Source: Membranipora membranacea
Lineage: Eukaryota > Bryozoa > Gymnolaemata > Cheilostomatida > Membraniporidae
Direction: 5' to 3'
Length of the DNA: 64,000 bases
Assembly (NCBI GenBank): GCA_914767715.1
Contig: OU612071.1
Coordinates: 24,921,681-24,985,680, forward strand
Of this stretch, positions 11,859 through 24,486 are shown in pieces. The position numbers and the translations under genes are program-made. How positions within the stretch are numbered: position 1 is the stretch's first letter; every line of letters begins with the position of its first letter. The notes below the pieces were generated by a model. It searched no databases, was not told the DNA's origin, and was given only the letters and a program-made list of their open reading frames with translations.

Positions 11859-13207
11859 GGCAGTCCAAGGGAAAGATCATGGTAATCGGCTATTGCACTG
11901 CTCTGCCTATTCTACCCAGGGCTGTATCCATGGATTTTGTAAAGGCAAGTGCGTTGGAAAGTCTTCCCGCAGGGAAGGATATTGAGGAACTATCTGAGGA
12001 ATAGAGGTAGGTTAATGTGTTCCAGCCCATTTTGGAGGGAAAATTATCGATTGGCTTGCTGCAGAAACCGTCCATGGAAAATTTATCGAATTAGGGAGCT
12101 CATTCATGAGCTGCTTGATGATTTTGACATTGCTGCAACAAACATTATGCACGGGTGTTATTTCATTCGACGGGCATCTTCAATTGAGACTTGCTTGAAA
12201 ATGATTCAGACAGCGGCAATATCACATTTCTGGCCATAGCCTACCTTATGTCAAAAATATCAGTTTAAAACTCATTGGTGACATCTTTATAACCTCAACA
12301 CATGTAAGAATTGGCAAATCAGCCCATATCAACCAGCCTAATCCATTCATAATCCCAACCAATCTCACAATGCCCCTCTGGGTGCCTGGTTATTAAAGGT
12401 TTATAGCTTTCAAGAGGATTTTCAAAATTGACACGCTGAAAATTGATAGGGTCAAGCCCCCTAAAAGCCTTGCCGACGAATACACTATTCACTCTACCCC
12501 ACATACCAGTAATACCAACTTGTGGCAGGAAATTTAAAAGTATCATAGAGAAAAATGAGTAGAGGAAACAATTGGATATTAAGTTGTTGCAGCTCTAATG
12601 CTGCCATCCTGAGTTAAATGCTGCTGCTCTAGATTATCATCAATTTGACAAGTTTGTTTAAGGAAACTTTATTCCTCCTAGTCCCCAGTCCTCTGTCGCT
12701 AAAGTTCCAACTCAGTGAGCATGGTATACGATAGGCTTTTTTAAAAATACCATACAAGGCTAAGACCAAAGTTACCAAAACCTTGCAGAATCAAAATCAA
12801 ATTTAATTGACCAGTAATTGTGTGTATTGATAATATCACTTGTTAATTTTCGGATCTTATTAAAGTTAGAATTGACAAAAATTCACTGCTGCTGCATGAA
12901 TTTTTTCCATTACTTTTGCTTAGTAATACTTCAGTATAGCAAAATGTTGTGTGCATTGAATGCTATTTCAAAATCACAATGTTTCCATATGTTGATGTGG
13001 CATCGTTTGAGTGCCAAATTGGATACATGGAATTAGCATCAACACTTAATTTTAGTATAGCGTGTCAAATTCAAAACTGCTGGGCTTTCAATCAACAGAC
13101 AAATCAGTTGATACAAACTAGAATATCCACTGCCTTTTGTTTCTATTCTTCTAATTATCTGGTGGATTTTGTTTAACTATAATGTAAAATCATTAATATT
13201 TATAAGA
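11859..13207. other. Non-coding stretch with unassigned open frames
   Basis: Contains a plus-strand frame at 11949-12239 and a minus-strand frame at 12319-12546 (75 codons). Neither shows a recognisable domain. Around 11930-12080 a second plus frame starting ATGGATTTTG has a protein-like composition but is soon closed by several stops, so it could be a worn exon. I do not assign a function. Confidence 0.4.
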
Positions 13208-13295
13208 TTATGGATTTATGGATTTAGATATGGATGTGGATATGGATATGGATATGGATATGGATATGGATATGGATTTATGGACTTATGGATTA
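13208..13295 (+). repeat. Hexanucleotide microsatellite (TATGGA)n
   Basis: Perfect TATGGA/ATGGAT repeats in the centre (about 13232-13275) with slightly altered copies on both sides (TATGGATT, TATGGATG). A simple-sequence tract with no associated gene. Confidence 0.95.
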
Positions 13296-15690
13296 TAAAT
13301 TGTACCATCACCTCGTGTTCAAAATGAGGTTTGAAGGAAGATGATGTTGAGTGTCAAATTATTGATCCAAGGCTTAAAGAATACTGACTCTGTCATCACA
13401 TTTTTGCCACGTTCAAAAACGTCAGCAACTTTCACCACCCTAGCTTCTTTTCCATGGATCAAGCATAGTTATTTGTATGAAGTTGGAAGCGTTGGTTTAG
13501 ATCTCTCGAAAAATTCTAGTAATACTCAGATCCCTGTATATGATTTTATCATGGTAGCGACTACCCTCAGAGATGGTGATGAAAACATTTTCTCTGGTTG
13601 AGCTATCACCGCAGAAAGTTTTTATTGTCGATTTTTTGCCATTCCTCCAGTACAGTAATTCTGTCTGGTATTCATCCTGTTTGATAACATGTTGACAAGT
13701 TGCCTTATGACGAGCATGTCTTGGCAGAATGGGACAGCGTCAAACATGTCTGAACATGTATTACCGTAATTATTCAGACATACTGTGAATGTTCTACGAT
13801 AAAGAAGATTGATAATGCTTGCAGGACTGATACAATCGTGTGTTTTTTTATGTACATGAGTGTCATTGATATTGAAAATAAAGTTGTATGACAAAACACT
13901 TGATTGAAGATCTGATATTATATTGTTCAAAAGCTGGTATTCATTGTTTTAATAGTACTGGTGTATGCTTTAAAAATTGTCACCCTGACATATATCAGGG
14001 ACTAAGTCCTCAAACATACTATCAATTTATAATACTCAACAGCTGCACAGTTTTTTATACTGGATAAAATCATTTTTCAAGACTCATCGTTATCTATTGA
14101 CATTCGAGATTCAAAAAACATAAATTCTCAGAGAGTATGCTGTTTTGACTACAGTGATAGTTTGTTTTAATGCAGATAACAATAATCTATGACACCCCTT
14201 TCTTGATGTCTGCTTGCCTCAAAATTGTTGTGTTGTGTGTTGTGCACTTTGGATTGTATATCACTAGAGTTAAAACCAAAGAGTTATAGGTAATCAGCTG
14301 TTATAATCCTTGTTAAAACTGACGCCAGCTGTTATCATTATTATAGCACTGATTAAGTGCATTGTGTGTGTAGTAGGATTATTTGGACCCAACAGAACCC
14401 ATGACACTGTCAAACATTAAAATGGGATGTTAATAACATTTTTAATTTAATGAAAAACACAAAAAGTAGGGAGCTGTAAAAATAGTATATTCAATAGGAA
14501 CAACAAAGCATGAAACATCATAACTTGATAATTGAAGGAAAACTCCAGGTAAGTCAATGCCAGATAATATGATACTTTCATCCATTCTTTTCTGCCTTGT
14601 GCGTGATCAGTCGACTTCTTAGCTTATATAGGTTGAAAAGATATAGTTTAAGAACGGTAACTTAACATGTGTGTACGCGTATGACTGTAGAAGGCGTGTG
14701 TTAAATATGTTAGATGTAAATTGAGGGTAAATGGAGTTAGCCTTTTCGCGCAAATACTTTTCAGTGAGCGGGTGGCAATGCAAGCCTAGAGTATTGTGCA
14801 AAGTGACAAAAGTGACTTAAGACTGGTTTAAAATACACATACATCCATACACTAACTAAACAATATCTAAACCTGAAACAATGTAATAATTGGGGTTTGG
14901 GACAAACTCCCTGATCTACAAAGAAGCCAAAGAAGCAATACAATAAAGTGACAAAAAGTGAAAAGCTAAAGAGTTGTCTGCACTCTGCACTAATTATTAT
15001 TTTTGTGAGAATATTTTGACCAATCAGATCGATCAGAACATATCTGAACTTTAACCTGGCACATGGATCAGTTACAGAATTGAGCGTTCTAATGTCAAGA
15101 CGAGGAGTACTCCTTGGTCAAGATAATGACTAGTTGGTGCAGGTGTGACTGGTGGTTGGAAGAAAGGACCTAACAATGTATTCCGACCATGTTGATGACG
15201 AATGTCTAGTGTATTTGTATAACTATATAGAGTGTGGAATTTAAGTAGATGGTATCTTTTTTTGTTATTCAACCAGGGAGAGTTCTCCCTGGTTCAAGGA
15301 GTAAAAGATTTTTTTTCCTTCTTCTATCTATCTATACATTATTTGCACACAAAGAAGTAGGCCTAATACTTATGGGTTATCTGTTACAAGTAACTAGTTA
15401 ACTGCTTTTTGTTGCTACTTATAACAAATTGCTACTGGTGGTGTGGGTTCGAGGAAGGGCCTGGTAGCAGAGTGAAGAGGGTAGTGTTGACTGCTCATTG
15501 TCGCAGTGTTTCCAAAATTATATTGGTGTCGGCAATGATGGTTGTTCGTTTCCGCCAGTACCTCAAAACCCAGCTGCATGTCATTGACCCATTGTTGGCT
15601 TGGATTTTGTACAGTGAACGTGTTCTTGATTGAAGCCTAAATAACTCAGGTACGCTGCCTGTGTTACAAATTAGACCATATAGATGTGTG
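13296..15690. other. AT-rich non-coding stretch
   Basis: Only short frames (such as 13341-13601 plus and 13622-13930 minus) with no recognisable domains. No RNA gene or transposon end seen. Confidence 0.55.
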
Positions 15691-15792
15691 ACTGGTTTTG
15701 ATGTTTCTGTCTGAATGTTGTTGGATCCTGGTTTAATTTGGCAGCAATGTACAGGAGATAATCAGACTACAGGCAGATTTAAATGGATCCGT
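15691..15792 (-). mobile_element. Non-LTR retrotransposon fragment (5' end of endonuclease ORF)
   Basis: This stretch is clearly similar to 17707-17818, the segment just before the endonuclease domain of the element below; both share GATGTTTCTGTCTGAA and TCTGGTTTAATTT-like blocks in the same orientation. On the minus strand both read a short peptide ending in a TETSK motif. It is a second, shorter copy of the same retrotransposon family. Confidence 0.6.
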
Positions 15793-17012
15793 CGCTTTAA
15801 ACATACATGACAAGATGGCTGGGCTCTATATCTGGTTGTGCATCACCTTGCACGCTGGGTTGGTCTGGGGGACCCTGAAAACTTCCTGCCGGCGTCACTT
15901 TGCCGCACCCAACTCGCTGAAGCTCTTAAAATTTTGTTTTTGTTGTCAATTATTATGTGATAAGCGTAATTTGCCCCATTCTAGCTAGTGTTTCACAGAG
16001 TGTAACTTTGTAATAAAGTTAAAAATAAATGCAACTGGTTTCAATAGGTTGAAAACTAGACCTCATGACAAGCTGTGTTATGAGGTATTGAAGTAGACCC
16101 TTTCAATAATTGCTCCTTATATCGGAAAGCCTGGGTGTAAGGTCACATCAGGGTTTTTGAGCAATATTCGTTATTTTTATGTGAAGTGAAGTGAATTTAT
16201 TTTGGTAATTGTGTTAGAACCACATTACAATTTATGTGTGAACCATATCTCTCTCAGTTATTTAACAGACGAATACTAAAAGGCACAAAGCTGCACAAAA
16301 ATCTTGATGTTCTAGTTTTTGGCATGATAAAATATTTACGATTACTTTTATAACAATTGCGTAAAATGTGTCTATCATCAGCGATAAAAAGTGTACCAGA
16401 GTTCAATATTATAGGTAAAAATGGGTTGGATCAGTGATTGGATAAAATTATGTTGTTGATACTGGTTAGGTTTAAAATGTTTGAATCTAGAAAAAGCGTA
16501 AAATCTTTTCTTTAGGAACTTTATATGGAACTGTCAAAGTGAAACCACAAAAAATGTGTTAATATCCTTCAACTTTTTGCTTTGAGTTAATCTCTATTAC
16601 TGCAGGAGCTATCGTGGATTTCAACTCGTTTCTAAAGTTTCTAATGCTAGACATATACGCAAAATGTATGTCTATGACATCACACCCCCTGCGCAAGGTC
16701 CGCGAGGGAGCTTCAGCGAGGCCTTGCTTTGATAAGTTACAACTTCAGTCCTGATTGACCAATTGAGCTGTTCTTGGGCTCATTTTGAAGCTAACAAGCC
16801 AGAGCAGTTCCTCTGATTATTTAAATGTTTATTTTATGCATGCTCTTATATAAGATTTGTAATCACAGTTAACAAGGAAATCACAGTGTTTTGATTGCTT
16901 ACGAGCTCTGTCTAGGTTTTCATCAGTAGGATACTGTCGGCTAGGTTTTGCCTATGTGATATCTCCCAAACCGTTTCTCTGCATGGATATCCAAGGGGAT
17001 GGTTTGAGTTTT
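15793..17012. other. AT-rich stretch between retrotransposon fragments
   Basis: No recognisable gene. A local GC-rich inverted motif at about 16690-16728 (GCAAGG, then CCTTGC) is the only notable structure. It may include untranslated parts of the flanking minus-strand retrotransposon. Confidence 0.4.
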
Positions 17013-17831
17013 CTATCTAATCTCAGAGATTTTTGCATTTTTGAATATATGATATGGGAGGGTGTTGTTGTTACTTATAGCGTGAGAAACAGGGGCTTCG
17101 GCGTAGAGTTCAAAGGTTATAAGGTGGTGGTCTGAGTAGCCAGATTGGTCGGGACTAGATCTAGCGTATTGCCATGTCTGTGAGTTGATCCTCAGACATT
17201 TTGTTCTAAGTCTGAGGAATCTACAAGGTTGAGCAAAGCTTTGTGTAATGCAGGATCTTGGAGAATGGTTACTCCAGTCAATATCTAAAAGATTGAAGTT
17301 GCCGACAATTAGATTGTTACAAGAAGGTTGATTTTGATACCATGATATAAAATCGTAAATGGTTTTTCGTTGATTGTTTACTATAATACACATCAAAGTT
17401 GAATGAATAACCTGAAAAGCTGAGGTCAACGGATAGTAGTTCACTTGTCTTAGCAGGTGTGATGTTATTCACAGCGATATTGTGCTCGCGGATATATGGA
17501 TATATTACACGCATCAGGTATATCCATCTGAACTCCGCTACCTCTATCTGTTGAGTTGGCACTGTCTAACCTGTATTAAGTATATTTATCACATATTTCA
17601 TGGTTTGTATGGAAGGGATCAATTAGTTTCTGTTATAGCAAATACATGGGGTTTATGTTGCATGAGTAGTATCTCCAAGTGATGTGTCAGGTTGTGTCTT
17701 TTTAGACGTGACTCGTTTTTTGATGTTTCTGTCTGAAATTTGTCAGGATTCTGGTTTAATTTGATGACACTGGAGAGGAGATAAGCATCTTTCCGGCAGA
17801 TAGATCTAAAGTGGCCACTTGGCAAAGTCAT
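17013..17831 (-). pseudogene. Non-LTR retrotransposon endonuclease (EEP/APE) domain, frameshifted
   Basis: Three overlapping minus-strand frames follow each other as one broken protein. 17619-17831 ends with PHVFAITETN, the typical first catalytic block of APE-type LINE endonucleases (xxITET). 17317-17562 carries the middle. 17013-17444 has IVGNFNLLDIDW (residues 46-57), matching the family's GDFN block, and SDHHLITFEL (104-113), matching the terminal SDH block with catalytic Asp and His. In the family this enzyme nicks target DNA for reverse transcription. The GDFN aspartate is replaced by asparagine here, and at least two frameshifts break the ORF, so this copy is dead. No reverse transcriptase follows downstream. 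Confidence 0.85.
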
Positions 17832-20800
17832 GTGTGCTTATTTTGCAAATTTTTTATCAAAGGGTGGAGCAAACCACTGTATTAGTTACCAACAGAAAGT
17901 TCATCTGCCTTGATTGCAGTTGATCGAGTGCTTGTCTAATGCGAAAATACGAAGTTCTCCCGAAAGTCATGTGATAAACACACAGCTGCTGGGATCTCTG
18001 GCTAGCGGTTTACTTATTTCTTTACACCGTTTCCTCATAAATATAGGCCTCTGTACTAAGTGAGATAAAAATCGGCAGTTATCTGCTCTTGCTTGCCTAA
18101 AATTAGGATGTCTAATAAAACTGTGTACTCTGGAGTCAAAATAATGATAGGGGATTTTTGTGGTGAGATTCTTAGAAAAATAAAGTCCGTGTCGATACTG
18201 AAAAAATCCAGGAGTTTAAAGAATTAGAATAGTTCTATGTGAGGTACAAGCACCATTATTTTTTCTGGTTATAGTTAGAGGTAATGAGATAAGTTAGTAT
18301 CAACTGAGGAAACAAATAAAACATGATTAAAACTCAGTTATAGACACTCCGGTGTTTTTATTTGGCCTTACCTTATTATCTAAAGGGGCGGATTATAAAC
18401 CTGTGCCCCTGCTGTAAAATAACTCTGAGTTAGTATTTATAAATAACGTTTTTATGTTGCAAACACATTATTAAAATGATATTTCAGTGCTGTACTATAT
18501 AATCAGTAATCACCAGCTATAATTGTGCAGAACATGTAAGGCATACAACCAGGGGGCATGGTTTTCTTCTCCGCCCCTGCCTATGCGATTTAGAAATGAT
18601 CGCGCCCATCCACATAACCAATGAAAACTGTATTACCAAAGATTATAAATATTGGTATTACTAACCACAGGCATATAATGAGCTAATCTATGGAAGGAAG
18701 TTTAATAGCACCTTGCTGCCAAAAATAACTAACATTGCTGCTGAAACATCCAACGAAAACAAATTGTTGCAGATGTGTTGTTCTGCTCTTCTCACTGGCT
18801 CATAATCTATCAAATAATTTAACTGCATTTACAAACAAAACTTTGTTGTCACAAATTCTCCATATTAAAAGCCAAAACTTAGGTGTATGATAGGCCGAGA
18901 GAGCAGCATGAGCGCCAATAAAATTAGCAGAAGAGTGAGAAAACTGAGCTGATTTCCCTCCAAATGAACAGAAACTGAAGCTAGTAAAATTATAAAGGTA
19001 TGGTGTGGCTTTGGGGTATAGGCCTACATTAGATAGGGTAGAATAGGCTCAGATATAACTGAATACTTCAATCATACTATAGATATCTTGAAACTGCACA
19101 AATCTCCAGCATGGTTTATATGTTGACATCAACAACATGACTCTTTTGTTTTCAACTTACTTGTCAGTGGTTGGATTTTCAATGAAAAAGAAAAAATAGC
19201 TGAGAATAGCTTGTTAGGATTTCAAAGAATTTTGGCCTAACATCTCATGAATTGGCTTTTGTCATCGTCAGAATGTTACATAATCTTGTCTTTCATTCAT
19301 TACACCAAAGATTATTAATACTTTGACTACACTATAGCAAAGATTATTGACTACTGTGTAGATGTGAATAGTGTTGTTCAAATAACATAATAATTAAACT
19401 GTGAATGTCTGTTTTCTCCTACACACAGTGATGAAAGCCCACAGAGAAGAACATGACAGGAGAGCCAGGCATAGGTGGATTTTTTCATCCAGCAGTCATT
19501 GATGGTTGTGTGTTTAACAGGATGTGTAAGAAGAAATACATTGCTGTAGGACAGCAGGTAGGAAAAACTATTGTTATTATACTCATACCTAAAATATGGT
19601 AAACAAAATAGCTCAAGGCTGACTCTTCTATTGGGGGGGGGGGGATGCATAGCACTGAATTTGAATTGATTTCGCAGCTATTCTCACCTGTACTTTTTTA
19701 GAGAAGTAGAACACCATTATCTAGACCAAATTGTAAGGTAGCTTGATGCTCAGCATCAGGCCACCCACTAAGATGAGTGAGACAGCTATCTGGCACCTTG
19801 TGATGACCACAGCTGTCAACTTGTGGTACCTAACATCAGCAGCAAGCTAGAGCTATGGCTATTTGTGTACTAACTAAACCCTCATACTTGTTTGTCTACT
19901 GTCGATACCGTAGATAAGTAAAGGCCTAGTTTCACTTGGACCTTTGTATTTACAATGTTGAATTTACTAGATATAATATCTGGCGCAGATTAATCTTGCT
20001 GCTGTAGAAGTCTAAAATCCATATTCACAAGTTTTGAGAACTGTTTGACTAGTATTTTAACTAAGACGAGCTATTTTGATATTTTTGTAGATTGCAGTAG
20101 GCCTATTTAAAGGCACACTTAAGATTTAGGTGTGATATCCATAGTTGAGAACTTAGAACATTTGACTGACTGCAGGCTATACCTACAGATAATACCATAG
20201 TATGACTCATCTTCACTGAGATGTGAGTTTGATTTCAGTTCAAATATTGAGATGTAGTTGAGTAATTTCATAGTATTTCCCCAACATTGTCACCATTTGT
20301 TTTAGACCAGTGCTTGATTGTTAGCTGCTAGTTATTATTTAGGATGTAATATTTTGATCAACTAGAATGTTCCTCATGCTGCATATCCTCAAATTACCAG
20401 CTATTTTTACCCTAGACTGTCTATGCTTATCGAACTAGATTTACAGCGCTTTATTCAGTGCTAGGCAGGTGCTATTGTACCATATTAGTCAGACGGTTGG
20501 TCGGGTACTAAATTTTCCCTGTTAGAATTTCTCATGCTGATCAAATGGTGATCATTTACCTTACAAGATGTTGGATGGAGGGATTTATTGCTATCACTGA
20601 CAATAAATCCGTGAAATTTGGTGTATACACTGGCAGAAGACAATACATAGAAAAATCAGGTCTCTGTGGTACAAGTCAAATAAGAATATTGTTTAGTGTG
20701 TGATTCAGATGTCATAAAAGCAGTCTCGACCCCAGGCAACTCTGTACTTAAAGTGGAGGGCGGGCAAGGGGGTGCACGGGATTAATCATGTGTAGTGACA

Positions 20801-21018
20801 GGCAAGACCATTGGCTGATCAGTGTAATTAGAGGCCGAGACTGGTCAGTAGCCGTTGCATTTGGGTTTTACATGTCAAGCACTTGATATTTTTCTCAAGT
20901 GGTCAAGTGAGTTATATAAGAAAATCGTGATTTGCAGACACCTATAAATAAAGTTGAATAGCAGCGTATGATATAGCTATTGTTATGTTGGCTCATCACA
21001 CCTGGGATTATAGGATTT
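17832..21018. other. AT-rich non-coding stretch
   Basis: About 3.2 kb without a recognisable gene. Holds a run of 12 G at 19633-19644. Short frames such as 19378-19650 (minus) show no domain. Confidence 0.5.
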
Positions 21019-21730
21019 TATCACAGAGTAAGGATATACAGAGGGGACACTTCAATGATCGTTATAGTGCCTGCGGGTTCTTATCTACTGGGAGAAATTC
21101 ATCAATCTGGCCACCTGCCAATTTCAGAATAATATATAAGTTACAATGGAGTTTTGTCATGCAGACATAGCCACCTTTGATAGGTCATAATTCATTTTGT
21201 ATTTATCCTAAAGACTGATTTCCAACTTTTCTGAAATGTCCAATCTTCAAGCTATACACCATATTATTGTCATTTTTTGCTAGGATACATAGGCTATGAG
21301 TAATACAGGTTTTTAAAATGAGTTTTATCATATAGATTTACATGGGGCTTAGGTCAATGCACGGACATTTCCTAATTTTGATGACCAGCCGTCTATCAAT
21401 TGTCACATGTAAATCTATATGATAAAACTCATTTTAAAAACCTGGATTACTCATAGCCTATGTATCCTAGCAAAAAATGACAATAATATGGTGTATAGCT
21501 TGAAGATTGGACATTTCAGAAAAGTTGGAAATCAGTCTTTAGGATTAATACAACATGAATTATGACCTATCAAAGGTGGTTATGTCTGCATGAAAAAACT
21601 CCATTGTAACTTATATATATTCTGAAATTGGCAGGTGGCCAGATCGATGAATTTCCCCCAGTGGATAAAAACCGCAGGCACTATAACGATCATTGAAGTG
21701 TCATCTCTGTACATCCTTACTCTGTCATTT
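21019..21730. mobile_element. Long fold-back element, family F1, copy 1
   Basis: Near-perfect inverted arms of about 325 bp each (21019-21344 and 21406-21730) around a 61-bp spacer. Arms begin ACAGAGTAAGGAT and run through CTTCAATGATCGTTATAGTGCC, TTTCCAACTTTTCTGAAATGTCC and ATAGGCTATGAGTAAT to GATTTACATG at the inner edge. No coding sequence. The arms differ by scattered substitutions only, so the insertion is fairly young. A transcript through it would form a ~325-bp duplex. A second, partly deleted copy lies at 51.05-51.42 kb. Confidence 0.95.
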
Positions 21731-22089
21731 TATTACAACGGCCAATTTCAATCTTGACAACGGTATCTAGGCAACCTCTGACACATCAGTCATAAAAGTC
21801 AAAATTGACCAATAAGAGCCCGTATAATTTGAAGCGGATGATTTGAAATCATTGGGACTGGGCAATTTTGATGTATTTTCACCACTTTCAAATGTGATTT
21901 TTGGAATAAAACTTTATTGGGCAAGTGTATCACACAATTCTGCATTAGTACATCCGATTCCCATTAAAAAAAAATCACTACTGCTCCTCTTATTTCCGAA
22001 AAAGCAGGAGGAATTTGAATGCTGCTAATCCCATTTGAATTTGATATGGCTGGGTGATCGCTCTACACTGACTGGGCCTTATATACCCG
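21731..22089. other. Short intergenic stretch
   Basis: AT-rich; one 61-codon plus frame (21843-22028) without a recognisable domain. Nothing else seen. Confidence 0.5.
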
Positions 22090-23640
22090 TCAAGACTCTT
22101 TAATGGTGCGGTAACGTCCTGAAGAGCATTTATTTAGGAACTCATTTATAAAGTGGTCTTCATCGTGTATGTTTCTGAGTGCGAGTGTCTTAGTTTGAGT
22201 GGTCATCAGAGCATCGACATCAGGGTGCTCGATGCCTAGCTTAATAGCGCCTTTAACAAGTTTACATATGTGCTTCTTATCACTTGCATAGATTGATGTA
22301 AGTATTGAGAGTATTGTAGAGATACAATATAACTTTTAAATAACATATTAGAAAGAGGCTTGGAACTGAGGTACACAAAACTTTATACAATATACCTCAT
22401 TTGCGAGGCTGTTGCCATCATTGATTGCACATGTTCTTGAAAACGTAAATTTTCATCAACTGTGATGCCAAGATATCTCACTTTTTCACAAAAATAATAT
22501 CGGTACCATTAAAAAACAGCTGCTGTAGTATTAGGTTTGACAAGCTGAGTTGAAAACATCATTTCTTGTGTCTTAGTATAGGGTTTAAAGTGTTTGTAAA
22601 GGGAACAGGTTTCTTGGTATCATTTTTGAGCTTGAAATCAGATTAAGACAGCTATCACACTTGCATTTGCATGAAAAATAAGTCTTCAGGGTTACTTGGT
22701 CTGTTAGGTTTGGGGGTTATAAGTTAACATTATTGAGTTGCCTACTCATGCACAGCACAACTAGTCCAGTCGATTTGTGATGAGCCTGTTGTTAGGGAAA
22801 TACAGTAATATTAGTGACTATTGTGGTTAGATGACAAATTATGCAAATAAATGACTATGTCACTAAGTCTGTTGATGACATAAAAGTTCAAAGAAAGTTT
22901 AATAATTTGAATGCACACTATTTGATGAGTTCAGACCGCTAATCAAAACAACCATTATTTCTGTTATGAGCCCATGTCAAAGAAAATATTATAAGAACCG
23001 CTGTACAACACAATCTATGGCGTGAAAACGAGTGATTTTCATTTCAGGCAGCTGTGCTTGTTTGCTCTGTTTAAATAAGATTACAATGGAGCAATGGTCT
23101 CTTCCTGCCGACAAAGCCTTGCTCATTTCAGATTTACCCAAAAATGGTCCATGCAATGCTTTATAGTTTGTGCAAAATGTTGCGAGAATATCCAAACGCT
23201 AGCCTCCAAAGTAAGATCCACACTGACGAAATAACTCAAAAACTTGACAATTTAATTTCAATATTCAAGATTCAAATCACTGCATGGCTTTGATATTCTA
23301 CTAATCTCATCAAAATAGGAATGAAGATCTGACTGATTGCCTATGCAGCCAATGATGCAGGTGGCATCTGCAAGATACATTACTCAAATCAGAGGTAATC
23401 TTATTTGTATATACATAGAAATCAGAAGGGGGGATAAGCAACAACCCTGAAGAGTGCCAGTGCTAGTCATGATCTGTGTGGGTATTAAGCTGTCAGCTAT
23501 TGTTCTTTGAGTAAGCTTGGTTAGAAAACTGTATACACATTCAGTTACATTCGAGTCAAGATGAGATAGTTCTGAGATTAAATCTGGTACATGTATTGTG
23601 TTGAATGCCGACAAAACGTCAAGAAAAGTTGCAGGATTAA
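22090..23640 (-). pseudogene. Non-LTR retrotransposon reverse transcriptase, decayed
   Basis: Read on the minus strand, the pieces appear in correct order. 23384-23640 has SAFNTIHV (the catalytic-A block, normally FDxID/FDTV), SFLTKLTQRT and GTLQGCCLSPLL (the TPQGxxLSP block B). About 23280-23360 has a worn YADATCIIG block where FADDT is expected. 22400-22540 has RYLGITVDENLRFQEHV, the block-E LG motif region. 22100-22290 ends with NKCSSGRYRTIKES, the C-terminal tail (family: LPSGRRYR). Frameshifts and stops separate all pieces, and 22.62-23.22 kb has no readable RT, so it is either badly decayed or interrupted. In life the enzyme copies element RNA into DNA at the target site. Confidence 0.85.
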
Positions 23641-23816
23641 TGGCTCATTTTCAAAATCGCTGCCAGCAAAAGGGAAAGTGATGGCATGGTTTCAAAACTT
23701 GCGCAATCCGAGAGTGCATGTCAGAATTAGTGGATGTACAAATCTTAAATGGTTGCAATAAACCCATGTTTATCACCCTTATAAAACTTTCATTGAAACA
23801 AAACTAAAGTTGTAGC

Positions 23817-24486
23817 TACACAGGGCGATTTTTACATCGATTTGGGGTCACGAGTGGTTAATCGGTAGATCTGCACGAGTGATTACTCGAGTTGAGTTGA
23901 CATCGAACTTGTTGGTCTTTTGCCCGAGTGATCTGGACAATCCTCTATGCTGATTGGTTGTTGATTGCTTGCTTCAACAATTACGGCGGTTAAACACGTC
24001 ATCTATCAAATTTTGACAGGCTATCAAAAATGGAGGAGTTGATAATATCTGTAGTAAAATCACATCCTCCTATTTATGATAAAAAAGACCATAACTACAA
24101 AGATAGGAGTGGTGCTGTAGTGAAAATATGGAAGGTAATAGCTGTATCACTTGGAAATGGAAGCTGTCCTGACATGACATCCATAGTATAGCATAGGAAA
24201 ATCAAGTTTACAGAAGACTGAAATTTTATTTGGTGAAGATTCAAAGTGACAATGACCTGGATTTAATATGACATCTATATCCGGTCATTTGTTAACACGC
24301 CCATTAAATATCATTGGTCAATCGATTGAACTGAGGGAGTTCATTGGTCAATCTAGGCACCTGATTTATGACCCCACTATGACGCACTAGACCATCGTGT
24401 ACTAACTCATAGGCATGTATAGCAGTGTGAGATAGGCTGAGCATGTCTAGACATGTCATCGGCCTGTGATTACATCGCTCTGTATA
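23817..24486 (+). mobile_element. Candidate small Harbinger-like DNA element
   Basis: The ends are short imperfect inverted repeats, TACACAGGGCGAT on the left and ATCGCTCTGTATA on the right (11 of 13 match when inverted). The segment encloses a MADF-domain reading frame, a domain carried by the DNA-binding accessory protein of PIF/Harbinger transposons. No DDE transposase is present. The target duplication is uncertain. Assignment rests mainly on the MADF frame, so treat the element borders as provisional. Confidence 0.4.
24030..24191 (+). pseudogene. MADF-domain reading frame (53 aa, partial)
   Basis: ATG at 24030, stop TAG at 24189-24191. The peptide begins MEELIISVVKSHPPIYDKKD and continues HNYKDR, then VKIW. 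This fits the N-terminal half of the MADF fold: an LI..V..HP.IYD helix followed by YKDR and a W. MADF domains bind DNA and occur in Adf-1-like regulators and in Harbinger accessory proteins. The family domain is about 80-90 residues, so the C-terminal part is missing; the codon after IWK also reads GTAATA and could be a splice donor to a lost exon. Likely a remnant or first exon. Confidence 0.6.

Noticed and set aside
11949-12239. 96-codon plus-strand frame as a gene
   Set aside because: No domain, no borders, and a competing frame over the same region looks more protein-like yet contains several stops.
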